Assembly (NCBI GenBank): GCA_022843465.1 | Contig: JALHNO010000014.1 | Location: forward strand, 1-64,000 | DNA length: 64,000 nucleotides | Direction of reading: 5' to 3' | Source of the DNA: Pseudomonadota bacterium | Lineage (GTDB): Bacteria; Pseudomonadota; Gammaproteobacteria; Xanthomonadales; Ahniellaceae | Shown here: piece by piece, positions 27,098-36,874 of the stretch | Layout of the letters: every line of letters begins with the position of its first letter | How positions within the stretch are numbered: the first letter of the stretch is position 1 | Program-made: the position numbers and the translations under genes | The notes under the pieces: generated by a model | The model's input: the letters and a program-made list of their open reading frames with translations, nothing else | What the model was told of the DNA's origin: nothing | Databases searched by the model: none

Positions 27098-27129
27098 CCT
27101 TGCTGCCTTGCTGCCTTGCTGCCTTGATG
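27098..27129 (+). repeat. 8-bp short tandem repeat (CCTTGCTG, about four copies)
   Basis: Three exact CCTTGCTG units and one with a single change (CCTTGATG) lie 130-160 bp upstream of the frameshifted TonB-receptor start. The 27062-27474 interval holds no other gene; it includes a GTGCGCGC/GCGCGCAC hairpin at 27441-27465 just after the sulfotransferase stop. Confidence 0.7.
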
Positions 27130-27440
27130 TCGCCCTTCCAGTCCGCGGCGGGCGGGTACAGCAGGTGCGACCAGCTGCTTACTCCCGAACTTGCGCCCCA
27201 TGCGCTCAGCAGGCACCTGCAGATGCAGTCCGCCTGCGCACTTGATAAAAGCGATGGAACCCAGGTGCGACTTCTCTATCATGCGATAGCCGGCGAACCT
27301 TGTTGTGCGCCGTTCCCCGTTTACGCAGAATTCATTTCGCCGCGCCAATGCTGCAAGCGTCGAGCGATGAGGGATTCGGAGCAGAGCGCTACTGCGTATC
27401 CGCAAGGCGGAGCCGCGCATGCCTGTGCATGATCGAATCA

Positions 27441-27465
27441 GTGCGCGCGCTATTTCTGCGCGCAC
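27441..27465 (-). terminator. Hairpin after the TPR-sulfotransferase gene
   Basis: A perfect 8-bp GC stem with a 9-base loop begins 10 bp after the sulfotransferase stop. No T-run follows on that strand, so it would be a weak or Rho-dependent terminator at best. Confidence 0.3.
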
Positions 27466-27474
27466 ACTGGCACG

Positions 27475-29478
27475 CTATTCGCTGTATCCCAGCCACTCGA
27501 TATGAGGACGCAACAGGGGCAGCACCGGCTCGAGCCATGGCAGGTAGTTGCGCCAGCGGCCGGCCGCACGCCGGTAGATCGGTTCGGCCACCTGCTGATA
27601 GCTGTTGGTCTGGATACGGCTGCGGCCCTTGAGTCGCTGCGCCGAATCCAGCATCTCGGCGCGCACATCGAGGTCGAGCGCGGCGCAGACGGCGGTGAGC
27701 TCGGCTTCCGGATCGGCGACCAGGGATTCATAGCGTACCCAGTGCGCATCAATGGAAAGTTGTTCGAGCATCTGCCGCCAAAGCCGCATGATGCGGTCGT
27801 ACATGCGGGCCGAGTCGGCCAGAGTGTCGAAGTGCACGAAGGCTTCGTTCGGGGCGTACTGCTGCATGAAGTTGCTGAGTACCACATCGCAGGGATGGCG
27901 CACCGCAAAGATGATCGGGGCGGCAGGGAACAGGCGCCGGATCAGCGGCACGCGCAGCATGCGCAGCGGCAGTTTGTCGAGTACCAGACCTGGGAAACCC
28001 TCGGCGAGATAGGGTGCGGTGGCGGCGCGGTAATGGTCCTGCGCACGCGCGAGGCTCTCGGGGTTCAGCATCGACATGAACTGCGGATAGGCGCCGAGGG
28101 CGTCAACAGCGACCTCGATGGTGGCGCGTTCTTCGATCGAGCTGACCTGGGGATGCGCGTCCAGCATGGTGTCGAGCAGGGTGGTACCCGAGCGCGGAAA
28201 GCCGACCAGAAACGCTGGCCGGAAGCCCAGCGCTGCCGGCGGATCGCTGATCTGTGCCTGCGCGCCCGCGGCCCCTTGCGCAAGCCACTGGGCGATGGCA
28301 TCGCAGTGGCGCGGGAACGCAGCACGATCGATCTGGCGGCGCCTTGGGCTCTGTGCCGCCAACTGATTGCCGCGCTCGAACGCCGTCATCGCCGCCGAGA
28401 AGTTCCCTGCGCGATCCTGCAACTGGCCACACTCGAACCAGTACTGCTGGGCCAGTCGACTGGGCAGTGCTTCGACGGCAATCTGGGCGAGTCGCTCATC
28501 GGCTTCGGCCAGGCGCCCCTGACGACGCGCCAGTCGCGCGGCTTCGAGGTTGAGACCAGGATGTCGCGGTGATCGAGTCAGACCACGCTCGATGTGTACG
28601 GCTGCGGTTTCCAGATCATTGGTCTGTTCGAGCAGGCCGGCGAGTTCGGTCAGCGCATCGGCATCATCGGGATTGCCGGCCACCGCGGCTTCCAGGTGTT
28701 TGCGCGCCGGCGCCGTTGCCATCTGTTCGTTGAGCAGACAGCCGAGATAGAAATGCGCGAGCGGATGACCAGGCGCGGCTTGGAGCGCGCGTTCGTAGGC
28801 CTGTTGCGAGTCCTGCATCCTGCCGAGAATGTGCAGGCAGAGCCCCTTGTTGATCCAGGCATCGACATGTTCGGGATCGAGTTGCAGCAGTTGTTCGAAC
28901 GGGGCGAGCGCTGCATCGGCCTGCTCGAGTGCGCTCAGCGTGATCCCAAGATTGAGCAGGGCAACACGCAGGCCGGGCATCAGGCGCAGGGCCGCGCGGT
29001 AGGCAATCACCGCTTCATCAAGGCGACCGCTGGCGCGTTCGATATGGGCAAGGCTGTACCAGGCCTCGGCATAGTCGGGCTGCAGTCGCAGAGCGTGCTG
29101 AAGCGCGCGCCGTGCCTCATCGCCCCTGCCGAGATTCTGCAGGGCGCGGCCGGCATGATGGTGGGCGGTTGCGAGTTTCGGATGCGTATGCACAACGGCT
29201 TGCAGGATCGTCAGCGCCGCGTCGGCCTGCTGGCGCAACTGCAGATCGATGGCCCGGCCTACTTCGGCCTCAACGCTGGACCCGTGTGCGAGGGCTTGCA
29301 GGGCCTGACCGGCGATATCGAGACGGCGCTCGGTGATCGCCCACTCACGCAGACGCAGGGCGCTTGCGGCATCGGGCAGCGCGCGCAGCAGGATGCCGAC
29401 CGCGCCCTGGTCGTCGCCACGGCGGAAGCAGGCATCGGCGGCATGCAGTGGGTTCTGGTCTGGAGGTGCGGAAATCAT
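27475..29478 (-). CDS. TPR-sulfotransferase, large form
   Basis: The 667-residue protein has a long array of TPR units (roughly residues 10-390, such as AWYSLAHIERASGRLDEAV and AWINKGLCLHILGRMQDSQQ) and a C-terminal sulfotransferase domain from about residue 420. PAFLVGFPRSGTTLLDTML is the PAPS 5'-phosphate loop and FAVRHPCDVVLSNFMQQY the 3'-phosphate motif. TPRs probably recruit a protein or peptide acceptor. The gene lies between two paralogous TonB-receptor genes on the same strand; the ATG at 29476-29478 gives a sensible start. It differs in length and sequence from the other TPR-sulfotransferase. Confidence 0.87.
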   Translation of the reverse strand: MISAPPDQNPLHAADACFRRGDDQGAVGILLRALPDAASALRLREWAITERRLDIAGQALQALAHGSSVEAEVGRAIDLQLRQQADAALTILQAVVHTHPKLATAHHHAGRALQNLGRGDEARRALQHALRLQPDYAEAWYSLAHIERASGRLDEAVIAYRAALRLMPGLRVALLNLGITLSALEQADAALAPFEQLLQLDPEHVDAWINKGLCLHILGRMQDSQQAYERALQAAPGHPLAHFYLGCLLNEQMATAPARKHLEAAVAGNPDDADALTELAGLLEQTNDLETAAVHIERGLTRSPRHPGLNLEAARLARRQGRLAEADERLAQIAVEALPSRLAQQYWFECGQLQDRAGNFSAAMTAFERGNQLAAQSPRRRQIDRAAFPRHCDAIAQWLAQGAAGAQAQISDPPAALGFRPAFLVGFPRSGTTLLDTMLDAHPQVSSIEERATIEVAVDALGAYPQFMSMLNPESLARAQDHYRAATAPYLAEGFPGLVLDKLPLRMLRVPLIRRLFPAAPIIFAVRHPCDVVLSNFMQQYAPNEAFVHFDTLADSARMYDRIMRLWRQMLEQLSIDAHWVRYESLVADPEAELTAVCAALDLDVRAEMLDSAQRLKGRSRIQTNSYQQVAEPIYRRAAGRWRNYLPWLEPVLPLLRPHIEWLGYSE

Positions 29479-29644
29479 TGAACGCCAGCGAAGAGCAAGA
29501 GGCCGCAGTTTATCGGGGCGCGGACTTCGTCGCGCGGGATGCTGTGGATCGGTTGCTGCTGGCGCACGGGCAATATCAACAGGCGTCGATCCGCCTGCTC
29601 GCGGCATCAAGCGTTGCCAACGAACGGAATATTTTTCCCAAGGC

Positions 29645-29673
29645 AAAAAAGAAGGGCCCCGAAGGGCCCTTCT
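29645..29673 (-). terminator. Rho-independent terminator of the TonB-receptor gene
   Basis: On the minus strand a perfect AGAAGGGCCC/GGGCCCTTCT stem with a TTCG tetraloop is followed by five Ts. It begins 22 bp past the receptor stop, separating that gene from the downstream sulfotransferase. Confidence 0.9.
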
Positions 29674-29694
29674 GAAATTACCGCAGTGCCTGGA

Positions 29695-32379
29695 TTAGAA
29701 GCTCTGGGTGTAACGCGCGTACGGCACGCGGCCGTAGCCGTCGTACAGGTTGTAGTCAAACGGACGACCGGTCGGGGCAAACGGATCGAGAACCGGGCCC
29801 TTGTCGGTCAGGTTGGTCACGCCGAGCGAGAGCTTGCCGTCCCACGGGGTATTCCACGTGGCCTGCAGGTCGTGGGTGGTCCACGACGGCAGACGGTGGG
29901 AGTAGCCGTAGTCGTTGTTGCCAGCAGCTGCCTGAACACCGGCCGTCGACAGCGTGCCGTCGATGTGGTTGATGTTCCAGGCGAAGCTGAAGTCACCGAT
30001 GGTCCAGACCGTGCCGAGGTTGGCACGGAGTTCCGGAACCGACGGATCGTCGACCAGGTTGCGGGCGCCGTCGAAGCTGTAGTTGCCAACGCGGCTGATC
30101 TGCAACTGGTTGCTGATCGCACCCCAGCTACCGACGTCGAAGTTGGTACGCAGATTGACGTCGATACCGTCGGTCTCGAGGGTACCGCGGTTGGCGAAGC
30201 CACGCTGGACGTACAGGATTTCACCCTGCGGACCACGTGCGATACCGAGGCCGAGCGACGGCTGCGGCGGCGACACGTTGCCCGGCAGAACGCTGACGCC
30301 CGGGGGGCACGGCTGTGCACCGGACAAGCAGCTGATCATCAGGCCGGTCGAGATGGCGGCAACACGATCATCGATTTCGATATCGTAGTAGTCGACCGTC
30401 AGGCTCAGCCAGTCGGTGGCGTCCCATGCCAGGCCCGCGCTCCACTGGTCGGACTGCTCCGAGGCGAGGTTCGGGTTGGCGATCGAGTAGGCCGTGATCT
30501 GCGTGCTGCAGGTCGGGGCCAGGCCGAAGGCCAGGCAGGTTGCCGGATCGGTAACCGTATCGGCCGAGAACGCCGGCTGGGCGGTGACGATGTCCAGGGT
30601 CGGAGCGCGGAAGCCCTGACCGTAGGAAGCGCGCAGCGTCAGCTGGTCGATCGGCTGGAAGCGGACCGAGACCTTGGGCGAGAAGTCATTGCCGTAGTCG
30701 GAGTAGTCATCGAAGCGGCCAGCGACGGACACTTCAAGGTTGTCCATGACGGGCATCAGGAATTCGAAGAAGGCTGCCGTAACGTCACGGCCACCACCTG
30801 CGGAGTTGCCTGCCGAACCGACGATCTGACCCGAGGACTGCAGGGTGTCGTAGATGTCGGAGTAGGTCTCTTCGCGGTACTCGGCACCGAATGCGATGGC
30901 TGCGGAACCGCCGCCCATCTCGAACAGGTCGACACTGGCGTTGGCGTACAGCTCCTGGATCTGCGTAGCCGAGTCACGGTTGATCGTGGCGACCAGGCCG
31001 TCGAGAACGCTGCGCGGAACCGAGAACGGATCGTAGATGTTATAGCGGCCGTTGGCGATCGCTGCCTGGGCCAGACCACCGACCACATAGTTGCGGCCGA
31101 GATCGTAGTACTGCTGCTCGCTGTGACGCAGACCGAAGTCGACGAAGAAATCGCCGATGGTGCCTTCGAAGCCGACGTTCAGGTTGTAGCTGTTCTGATC
31201 CGTTTCGGTGTCACGCGGGCCGAGTGCGGCAAAGCGGTGACGCAGGAAGTACGGAACGTTCGGGTTGTAGCCAGCGCTCGGGAAGCGAACCGCCGGATGG
31301 TTGGGCGAGCCGACCGGAATGAACGGCAGGCCACCCGGCCACGGCGAGGACGGCACCGGCGCGTAACGGCCGAAGCTCTTGGAGCGGGCAACGTTACCGG
31401 CGAAGTAGGTCGACCAGTCGTCATTGATCTGGTAGCTACCACGGGTGAACAGCGACTGGCCATGAATCTCGGCTTCGTCAGCTGCTGCCGACGAGAAGTC
31501 GTAGAAGCAGCGGGTGGCGGTCGAGAAGAAGTTGTTGGCGTCGCAGTTGAAGCCCGGCAGCTTGGAGCCGAAGGTCGGGTTGTTGTGGAAACCGCCCGGC
31601 ACGAAGCCGTACAGGGTGCCCGGAGCCGGCGTGGCATTGAACAGGTTGTTCGAGAACGTCGAAGCACCGCCCGTCGAATAGTCACGCTCGCGCTGGAAGA
31701 TGATGCCGCGGCTGTTGTACGAAGCGCCAGCCAGCAGGCTGCCGCGCTCGCCGGACGCGCCGAAGATCACCGAACCTTCTTCGGTCTCGCCGCCCGCTGC
31801 ACGCGGGTTGCCAGCACCGATGGTCATTTCCGCGCCTTCGAAATCCTTGCGGGTAATGATGTTGATGACGCCGCCGATGGCGTCGGAACCGTAAATGGCC
31901 GATGCGCCGTCGGAGAGGATTTCGATGCGCTCAACAGCTGCGAGCGGAATCGAGTTCAGATCCTGGCCCGAACCGGTATTCGGCGAAACCGGTGCACGGC
32001 GGCCGTCGATCAGGATCAGGGTACGGCTGCCGCCCAGACCACGCAGGCTGACTTCGGCAAACGACTGCGCCGAAGAACCCGACTGCGGACGGAACGAGCC
32101 GAACGAGTTGAAGGTGGTGTTGCGGAGGAAATCGGCAACGTTGGTGTCACCCGAAGCGTCGATGTCCTGACGATCGATCACGGTGATCGGCAGCGAACCT
32201 TCGACATCGGCGCGCTTGATGCGTGAGCCGGTGACTTCGATGCGCTCCATCGTGGTGTCGGAGCCCTCTTCCTCATCCTGCGCGAATGCAGGGGCGGAAA
32301 CGAGTCCCAGCAGGCCCACGGTACCGGCCGCGAGGCCGAGACGAACGGCGTTACTGAGCAAATTACGTTTGATCTTCAT
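29695..32379 (-). CDS. TonB-dependent receptor
   Basis: The 894-residue outer-membrane receptor has a signal peptide (cleavage after SAPAFA), then an acidic stretch and MERIEVTGSRIKRAD, the plug entry motif. The plug domain (DFLRNTTFNSFGSFRPQSG, LRGLGGSRTLILIDGRRAPV, GVINIITRKDFEGAEM) is followed by a 22-strand-type barrel ending YGRVPYARYTQSF with the terminal Phe. It belongs to the group without an N-terminal carboxypeptidase-like domain. Paralogous to the frameshifted gene at 24264-26968. Such receptors import siderophores, glycans or peptides; the ligand is unknown. A strong terminator follows. Confidence 0.92.
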   Translation of the reverse strand: MKIKRNLLSNAVRLGLAAGTVGLLGLVSAPAFAQDEEEGSDTTMERIEVTGSRIKRADVEGSLPITVIDRQDIDASGDTNVADFLRNTTFNSFGSFRPQSGSSAQSFAEVSLRGLGGSRTLILIDGRRAPVSPNTGSGQDLNSIPLAAVERIEILSDGASAIYGSDAIGGVINIITRKDFEGAEMTIGAGNPRAAGGETEEGSVIFGASGERGSLLAGASYNSRGIIFQRERDYSTGGASTFSNNLFNATPAPGTLYGFVPGGFHNNPTFGSKLPGFNCDANNFFSTATRCFYDFSSAAADEAEIHGQSLFTRGSYQINDDWSTYFAGNVARSKSFGRYAPVPSSPWPGGLPFIPVGSPNHPAVRFPSAGYNPNVPYFLRHRFAALGPRDTETDQNSYNLNVGFEGTIGDFFVDFGLRHSEQQYYDLGRNYVVGGLAQAAIANGRYNIYDPFSVPRSVLDGLVATINRDSATQIQELYANASVDLFEMGGGSAAIAFGAEYREETYSDIYDTLQSSGQIVGSAGNSAGGGRDVTAAFFEFLMPVMDNLEVSVAGRFDDYSDYGNDFSPKVSVRFQPIDQLTLRASYGQGFRAPTLDIVTAQPAFSADTVTDPATCLAFGLAPTCSTQITAYSIANPNLASEQSDQWSAGLAWDATDWLSLTVDYYDIEIDDRVAAISTGLMISCLSGAQPCPPGVSVLPGNVSPPQPSLGLGIARGPQGEILYVQRGFANRGTLETDGIDVNLRTNFDVGSWGAISNQLQISRVGNYSFDGARNLVDDPSVPELRANLGTVWTIGDFSFAWNINHIDGTLSTAGVQAAAGNNDYGYSHRLPSWTTHDLQATWNTPWDGKLSLGVTNLTDKGPVLDPFAPTGRPFDYNLYDGYGRVPYARYTQSF

Positions 32380-32668
32380 TCACTTATCTCCAACATTCAG
32401 TGTGTCTAAACACAGTTCGGGACATCCGTCTTCCATGTCCTAGGAAGGGCCTACGGCGCAGGCGCACGCCTACGCGGTGAGCGTAAAACCAGAATAGCAA
32501 CAACTCTTTAACAAGGGAATAGCGCAAAATTAACGATGTTGCGCTGCCGCAACAAGCTGCCCGCGTTCACAAAGGGCATTGATTCCAAGGTAGTGAGCTG
32601 CATCGAGGCCGCGGTCTTGCGGTAGCGCTGCGCAAGCCTGCCGGCGGGGCACACTATATGATGTGCGG

Positions 32669-33706
32669 ATGAATTCCGATCCACAGACAAAGCGACCGCC
32701 ATCCGGTGCAACCGGCATGGAAGCGCGCCGCAGCAGCTGGTCGCAGTACTGGGCCTCTGGCCTGCTGCATTCCTGCCCGGGCTCGTTCGCCGGCAATTAC
32801 GACGGCGCCATTGCCCAATTCTGGGCACAATCGTTTGCGCGGCTTGGGCCTGGTCAACGCGTGCTGGATATCGCCACCGGCAATGGCGCGTTGCCGCGCC
32901 TGCTGTTCGGGGTGGACGGCGGCAACGACTTCGACGGCGAGATCGACGCCATTGATCTGGCCCGAATGGCCCCGGACTGGCTGGGCCGCCTGCGCCCGGC
33001 ACAACGCAGTCGCCTGCATTTTCATCCGGGCACCGATGCCGAGGCACTCCCGTTCGCCGATGGTCAATTCAATCTGGTGATCAGCCAGTACGGCATCGAG
33101 TACGCCGATCTGGATCGTGCCCTGGTCGAGGCGGCGCGTGTACTGGGCGTGCAGGGCAGCCTGTGTCTGCTCATGCATCATCGCCAGTCGCTGCCGGTGC
33201 AGAAGGCCGAAGCCGAGCTGGAAATTCTTGCGCAATTGCGCGGCGATGCCGATCTGCTCGCCTGCGCGCACCGCATGCTGCCCTGGATCGCATTGGCAGC
33301 GAGCGCCGAGGGCCGCAGCAAGTTGGCCGGCAATGCCCAGGCACAGGCCGACCGTACACGCTTCAATGTCTGCCAGCAGGCGATCGATGGCTTGATCGCA
33401 GGTGCGACCGCCGAGAGCGAGGCCGTCGTGGAACTCCGTGATGACGTGCAGCAGGTGCTGGCGCTGGCGCAGACCCGCGGTCGTGCGTCAGCCGAAGCCG
33501 CACTGCAGGCGCTTGCCCAGCGGCAGGCGGACCAGCAACTGCGGGCACGCGAGCTGATCGCGCACGCGCTCGATCAGGAGCGCATGCAGGCGGTGCTGCA
33601 CTTGCTCGCCAGCCTGGGCTTCGCTTCGGTGCGCGCGCAGCCGCTGCACTATCAGCAGCATCTGATGGGGTGGACGCTGATCGCCGAGCGCCCGCCGGCG
33701 CGATGA
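32669..33706 (+). CDS. Class I SAM-dependent methyltransferase
   Basis: The 345-residue protein has motif I VLDIATGNGALPRLLFG, an acidic DAIDLAR, and LVISQYGIEYADLDRAL, typical of class I methyltransferases. The C-terminal ~140 residues are helical and have no clear match. It starts at ATG 32669, divergent from the TonB receptor with about 290 bp between. A TGTGTctaaACACA repeat lies at 32401-32414 in the receptor leader. The methyl acceptor is unknown. Confidence 0.78.
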   Translation: MNSDPQTKRPPSGATGMEARRSSWSQYWASGLLHSCPGSFAGNYDGAIAQFWAQSFARLGPGQRVLDIATGNGALPRLLFGVDGGNDFDGEIDAIDLARMAPDWLGRLRPAQRSRLHFHPGTDAEALPFADGQFNLVISQYGIEYADLDRALVEAARVLGVQGSLCLLMHHRQSLPVQKAEAELEILAQLRGDADLLACAHRMLPWIALAASAEGRSKLAGNAQAQADRTRFNVCQQAIDGLIAGATAESEAVVELRDDVQQVLALAQTRGRASAEAALQALAQRQADQQLRARELIAHALDQERMQAVLHLLASLGFASVRAQPLHYQQHLMGWTLIAERPPAR

Positions 33707-33848
33707 TCTCGCCTGCTGCCCTGCAGGGGACGGACACTGTCTCTCGCAAGCTGGCGGCAGCGCGGACTCTGCCGGCAATGAGTCTCTGTCATCGGCATGA
33801 TCGTCACTGCCACTCCTGAATGGCACCAATCCTCAGCAGCCGCTGGAC

Positions 33849-34699
33849 TTGCGACACCGGACATGACGAATGGAGGGCGTCGCTCCTGCGACGCCTGCTT
33901 GCGACACCGGACACGACGAGTGGAGGACGTCGCTCCTGCGATGCCTGCGGGCTACCGCCAGGCCATCCGCGAGAATCCATCGGGGTTTCATCAGCAGCGA
34001 GAGATCAGGGCGGCGCCGCAAAAGAAGCCCGAGCGGCCGCGCAGGAGCGCGGCCCTCCGTCCCATGCGCCCTCCCGATTCGCAACAATCCTCATCAGTCG
34101 CTGAACCTTCGACATCAGCCGCTGTGAATGGAGGGCGTCGCTCCTGCGACGCCTGCTTGCGACACCGGACACGACGAGTGGAGGACGTCGCTCCTGCGAT
34201 GCCTGCGGGCTACCGACAGGCCATCCGCGAGAATCCATCGGGGTTTCATCAGCAGCGAGAGATCAGGGCTGCGCCGCAAAAGAAGCCCGAGCGGCCGCGC
34301 AGGAGCGCGGCCCTCCGTCCCATGCGCCCTCCCGATTCGCAACAATCCTCATCAGTTGCTGGACCTTCGACATCAGCCGCTGCGAATGGAGGGCGTCGCT
34401 CCTGCGACGCCTGCTTGCGACACCGGACACGACGAATGGAGGGCGTCGCTCCTGCGATGCCTGCGGGCTACCGACAGGCCATCCGCGAGAATCCATCGGG
34501 GTTTCATCAGCAGCGAGAGATCAGGGCGGCGCCGCAAAAGAAGCCCGAGCGGCCGCGCAGGAGCGCGGCCCTCCGTCCCATGCACCCTCCCGATTCGCAA
34601 CAATCCTCATCAGTCGCTGGACCTTCGACATCAGCCGCTGCGAATGGAGGGCGTCGCGACTGCGACGCCTGCGGGCTGCCGACAGGCCATCCGCGAGAA
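33849..34699 (+). repeat. 258-bp tandem repeat array built of REP-like TCCT-loop hairpins
   Basis: Three near-identical units (about 98% identity between copies one and two) with a period of exactly 258 bp start at 33901, 34159 and 34417, flanked by partial units. Each unit holds three hairpins with a TCCT or AGGA loop: GGCGTCGC-tcct-GCGACGCC, a less perfect GACGTCGC version, and GGCCGCGC-agga-GCGCGGCC in the opposite orientation. About ten such hairpins occur in the array. Because 258 is divisible by three, several frames are open throughout, but no protein is credible. The region 33707-34864 holds no other gene. Confidence 0.9.
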
Positions 34700-34864
34700 C
34701 CCATGGAGCGTGGCACTCCCTGCGTCAGCAACAGCACGACCCGAGCACTCGCTCAGACAGGGAGGGAACCGAGACGTGATGAGGATTGCAACGAATCAGG
34801 TCGTCGCTAACCCCGAATTCGATCTTGCACGTTTCATTGCTCACCCCCACGAAGGAGTGCCGAC

Positions 34865-36739
34865 ATGAAACGCCTGGTCCTGAGTTCCGCCATCGCCCTC
34901 GCATTGAGCCTGACCGCCTGCAGCACCGCACCCGACGCGACACGCGATGCGCGCCAACAGTCGCAATTGCGCGACCTCGATGAAGTCGCCGCCGACCGCG
35001 TGGTTCTCGCGGAAAAGGAGGATGAACTCGGCCGATCCGAAGACATCCCGATCGTGCTGATGGAACCCGCGCCCGAACAGAAGCGTGAGCTCGAATCTGT
35101 CGATGTCACCGGATCGCGGATCAGCGCGCCCAAGGAAGCGCGCCGGGCCGATGTCCGTGGCGCGGCAGGTGCATTGGCACAACAGCCGATGGCCGCGCCG
35201 GAGTCGAAGCCGGTACCGCATGCTCGGCAGGATGCGACCGCAATCGTTTTCGAGAGTGCCTTGCCACCGCCACCGCCGCCGCCGCCGATGGAAGAGGCCA
35301 ATCGCGAAGGCTACGCCGCCTTGGTCGACAACCAGGTCATCCGCGTTGCCGACAACGCGGTCTCCACGTTCTCGATCGACGTTGACACCGGCAGCTACAG
35401 CAATGTGCGGCGGATGATCGAGCAGGGCCAGTTGCCGCCGGCCAATGCCGTGCGTGCCGAGGAAATGATCAATTACTTCGACTACGGCTACCAGCCGCCG
35501 GCCGCCATCGAGACCCCGTTCAGCGTGACGACCGAGCTCGCTCCAGCGCCATGGAATCCGGCGCGCGTGCTGATGCAGATCGGCATCAAGGGCTTTGAAG
35601 TGCCGAAGGCGCAGACACCGCCGGCCAATCTGGTGTTCCTGATCGATACCTCGGGCTCGATGCAGTCGGCCGACAAGATCGAATTGCTGAAGGCGGCGTT
35701 CAAGGAAATGTTGCCTGGGTTGCGCGCGCGCGATCGGGTTTCGATCGTTGTCTATGCTGGCTCGGCCGGCCTGGTATTGGCGCCGACGCCGGGTGATGAG
35801 CGCGAGCGGATTGCCGAAGCACTCGATCAGCTCGCTGCCGGTGGCTCGACCAATGGTGCGGCGGGCATTGAACTGGCGTACCAGATGGCGCAGCAGAACT
35901 ACATGGACGGCGGCATCAACCGCGTGATCCTGGCCACGGATGGCGATTTCAATGTCGGCACTGTCAGTATCGATGCGCTCAAGACCCTGGTCGCCGACAA
36001 GCGCAAGTCGGGCATCGCGCTGACCACGCTCGGATTTGGTCAGGGCAACTACCAGGACGTCACCGCCGAGCAACTGGCCGATGTCGGCAATGGCAACCAC
36101 GCCTATATCGACTCCCTGCAGGAGGCGCGCAAGGTGCTGGTCGAGGAAGTGGGTTCGACCCTGATGACCATTGCCAAGGACGTCAAGATCCAGGTCGAGT
36201 TCAATCCGGCGCAGGTGAGCGAGTATCGATTGATCGGCTACGAGAATCGCATGCTGCGCCGTGAAGACTTCAACAATGATCGCATCGATGCCGGTGAGAT
36301 CGGGGCCGGCCATGATGTCACCGCGATCTATGAACTGACCCTGGTCGGCAGCGGTGCCGAGGCCAGCGACCCGCTGCGCTATGGCAAGGCAGTCGCGGTG
36401 CCGGTGGACAGGAGCGGCGAACTGGCCTGGCTGAAACTGCGCTACAAGCAGCCGACGTCCACGGTCAGCACCCTGATCGACAAGCCGATCCAGCGCAGTC
36501 AGATCAAGGCCGAGCCGAGCAATCGACTGGCGTTTGCCGCTGCGGTGGCGGCCTATGCCGACCTGCTGCGTGGTGGCAGCCATTCGGCCGAATTCGACTA
36601 TTCCGATGTGATCCGTCTGGCCCGCCGTGGGCTCGCCGATGATGCCCGCGGCTACCGGCGCGGATTTGTCTCCCTGGTCGAGCGGACCGCAGCACTCAGC
36701 ACCCCCGAGCCGGGTCCGCAGATCAGCATGGAGCACTGA
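34865..36739 (+). CDS. VWA-domain lipoprotein (YfbK type)
   Basis: The 624-residue protein starts with a lipoprotein signal (SLTAC, Cys at about 19), then an unstructured segment with ESVDVTGSRIS and a run of eight prolines near residue 140. From about 150 comes the YfbK N-terminal domain (STFSIDVDTGSYSNVRRMI), then the VWA domain with a MIDAS motif FLIDTSGSM and DGDFNVG, and a C-terminal DUF3520 region. VWA proteins bind ligands through a metal. The ATG has AAGGAG at 34852-34857. The VTGSRI motif is otherwise seen in the TonB receptor here; see findings. Confidence 0.87.
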   Translation: MKRLVLSSAIALALSLTACSTAPDATRDARQQSQLRDLDEVAADRVVLAEKEDELGRSEDIPIVLMEPAPEQKRELESVDVTGSRISAPKEARRADVRGAAGALAQQPMAAPESKPVPHARQDATAIVFESALPPPPPPPPMEEANREGYAALVDNQVIRVADNAVSTFSIDVDTGSYSNVRRMIEQGQLPPANAVRAEEMINYFDYGYQPPAAIETPFSVTTELAPAPWNPARVLMQIGIKGFEVPKAQTPPANLVFLIDTSGSMQSADKIELLKAAFKEMLPGLRARDRVSIVVYAGSAGLVLAPTPGDERERIAEALDQLAAGGSTNGAAGIELAYQMAQQNYMDGGINRVILATDGDFNVGTVSIDALKTLVADKRKSGIALTTLGFGQGNYQDVTAEQLADVGNGNHAYIDSLQEARKVLVEEVGSTLMTIAKDVKIQVEFNPAQVSEYRLIGYENRMLRREDFNNDRIDAGEIGAGHDVTAIYELTLVGSGAEASDPLRYGKAVAVPVDRSGELAWLKLRYKQPTSTVSTLIDKPIQRSQIKAEPSNRLAFAAAVAAYADLLRGGSHSAEFDYSDVIRLARRGLADDARGYRRGFVSLVERTAALSTPEPGPQISMEH

Positions 36740-36874
36740 GCGCGCGCAGGCTGTCCACGAAACCCAGTGCCGGCGCTTGCCTCGCCGGCGCTGCGGCGTG
36801 CGCGAACTGCCCGTCCCGCGATGCATGCCCGGCGACCGCTACAATGCCCGCTTTCCTGGTAGTGGTGATTGCGG

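Noticed and set aside
29539-32226. An 895-codon open frame on the plus strand
   Set aside because: It is antisense to the TonB receptor, which has clear domains and a terminator.
33797-34810. A 337-codon open frame over the 258-bp repeat array on the plus strand
   Set aside because: The period is divisible by three and several frames on both strands are open for the same reason; the translated repeats have no fold, no conserved start and only simple-sequence content.
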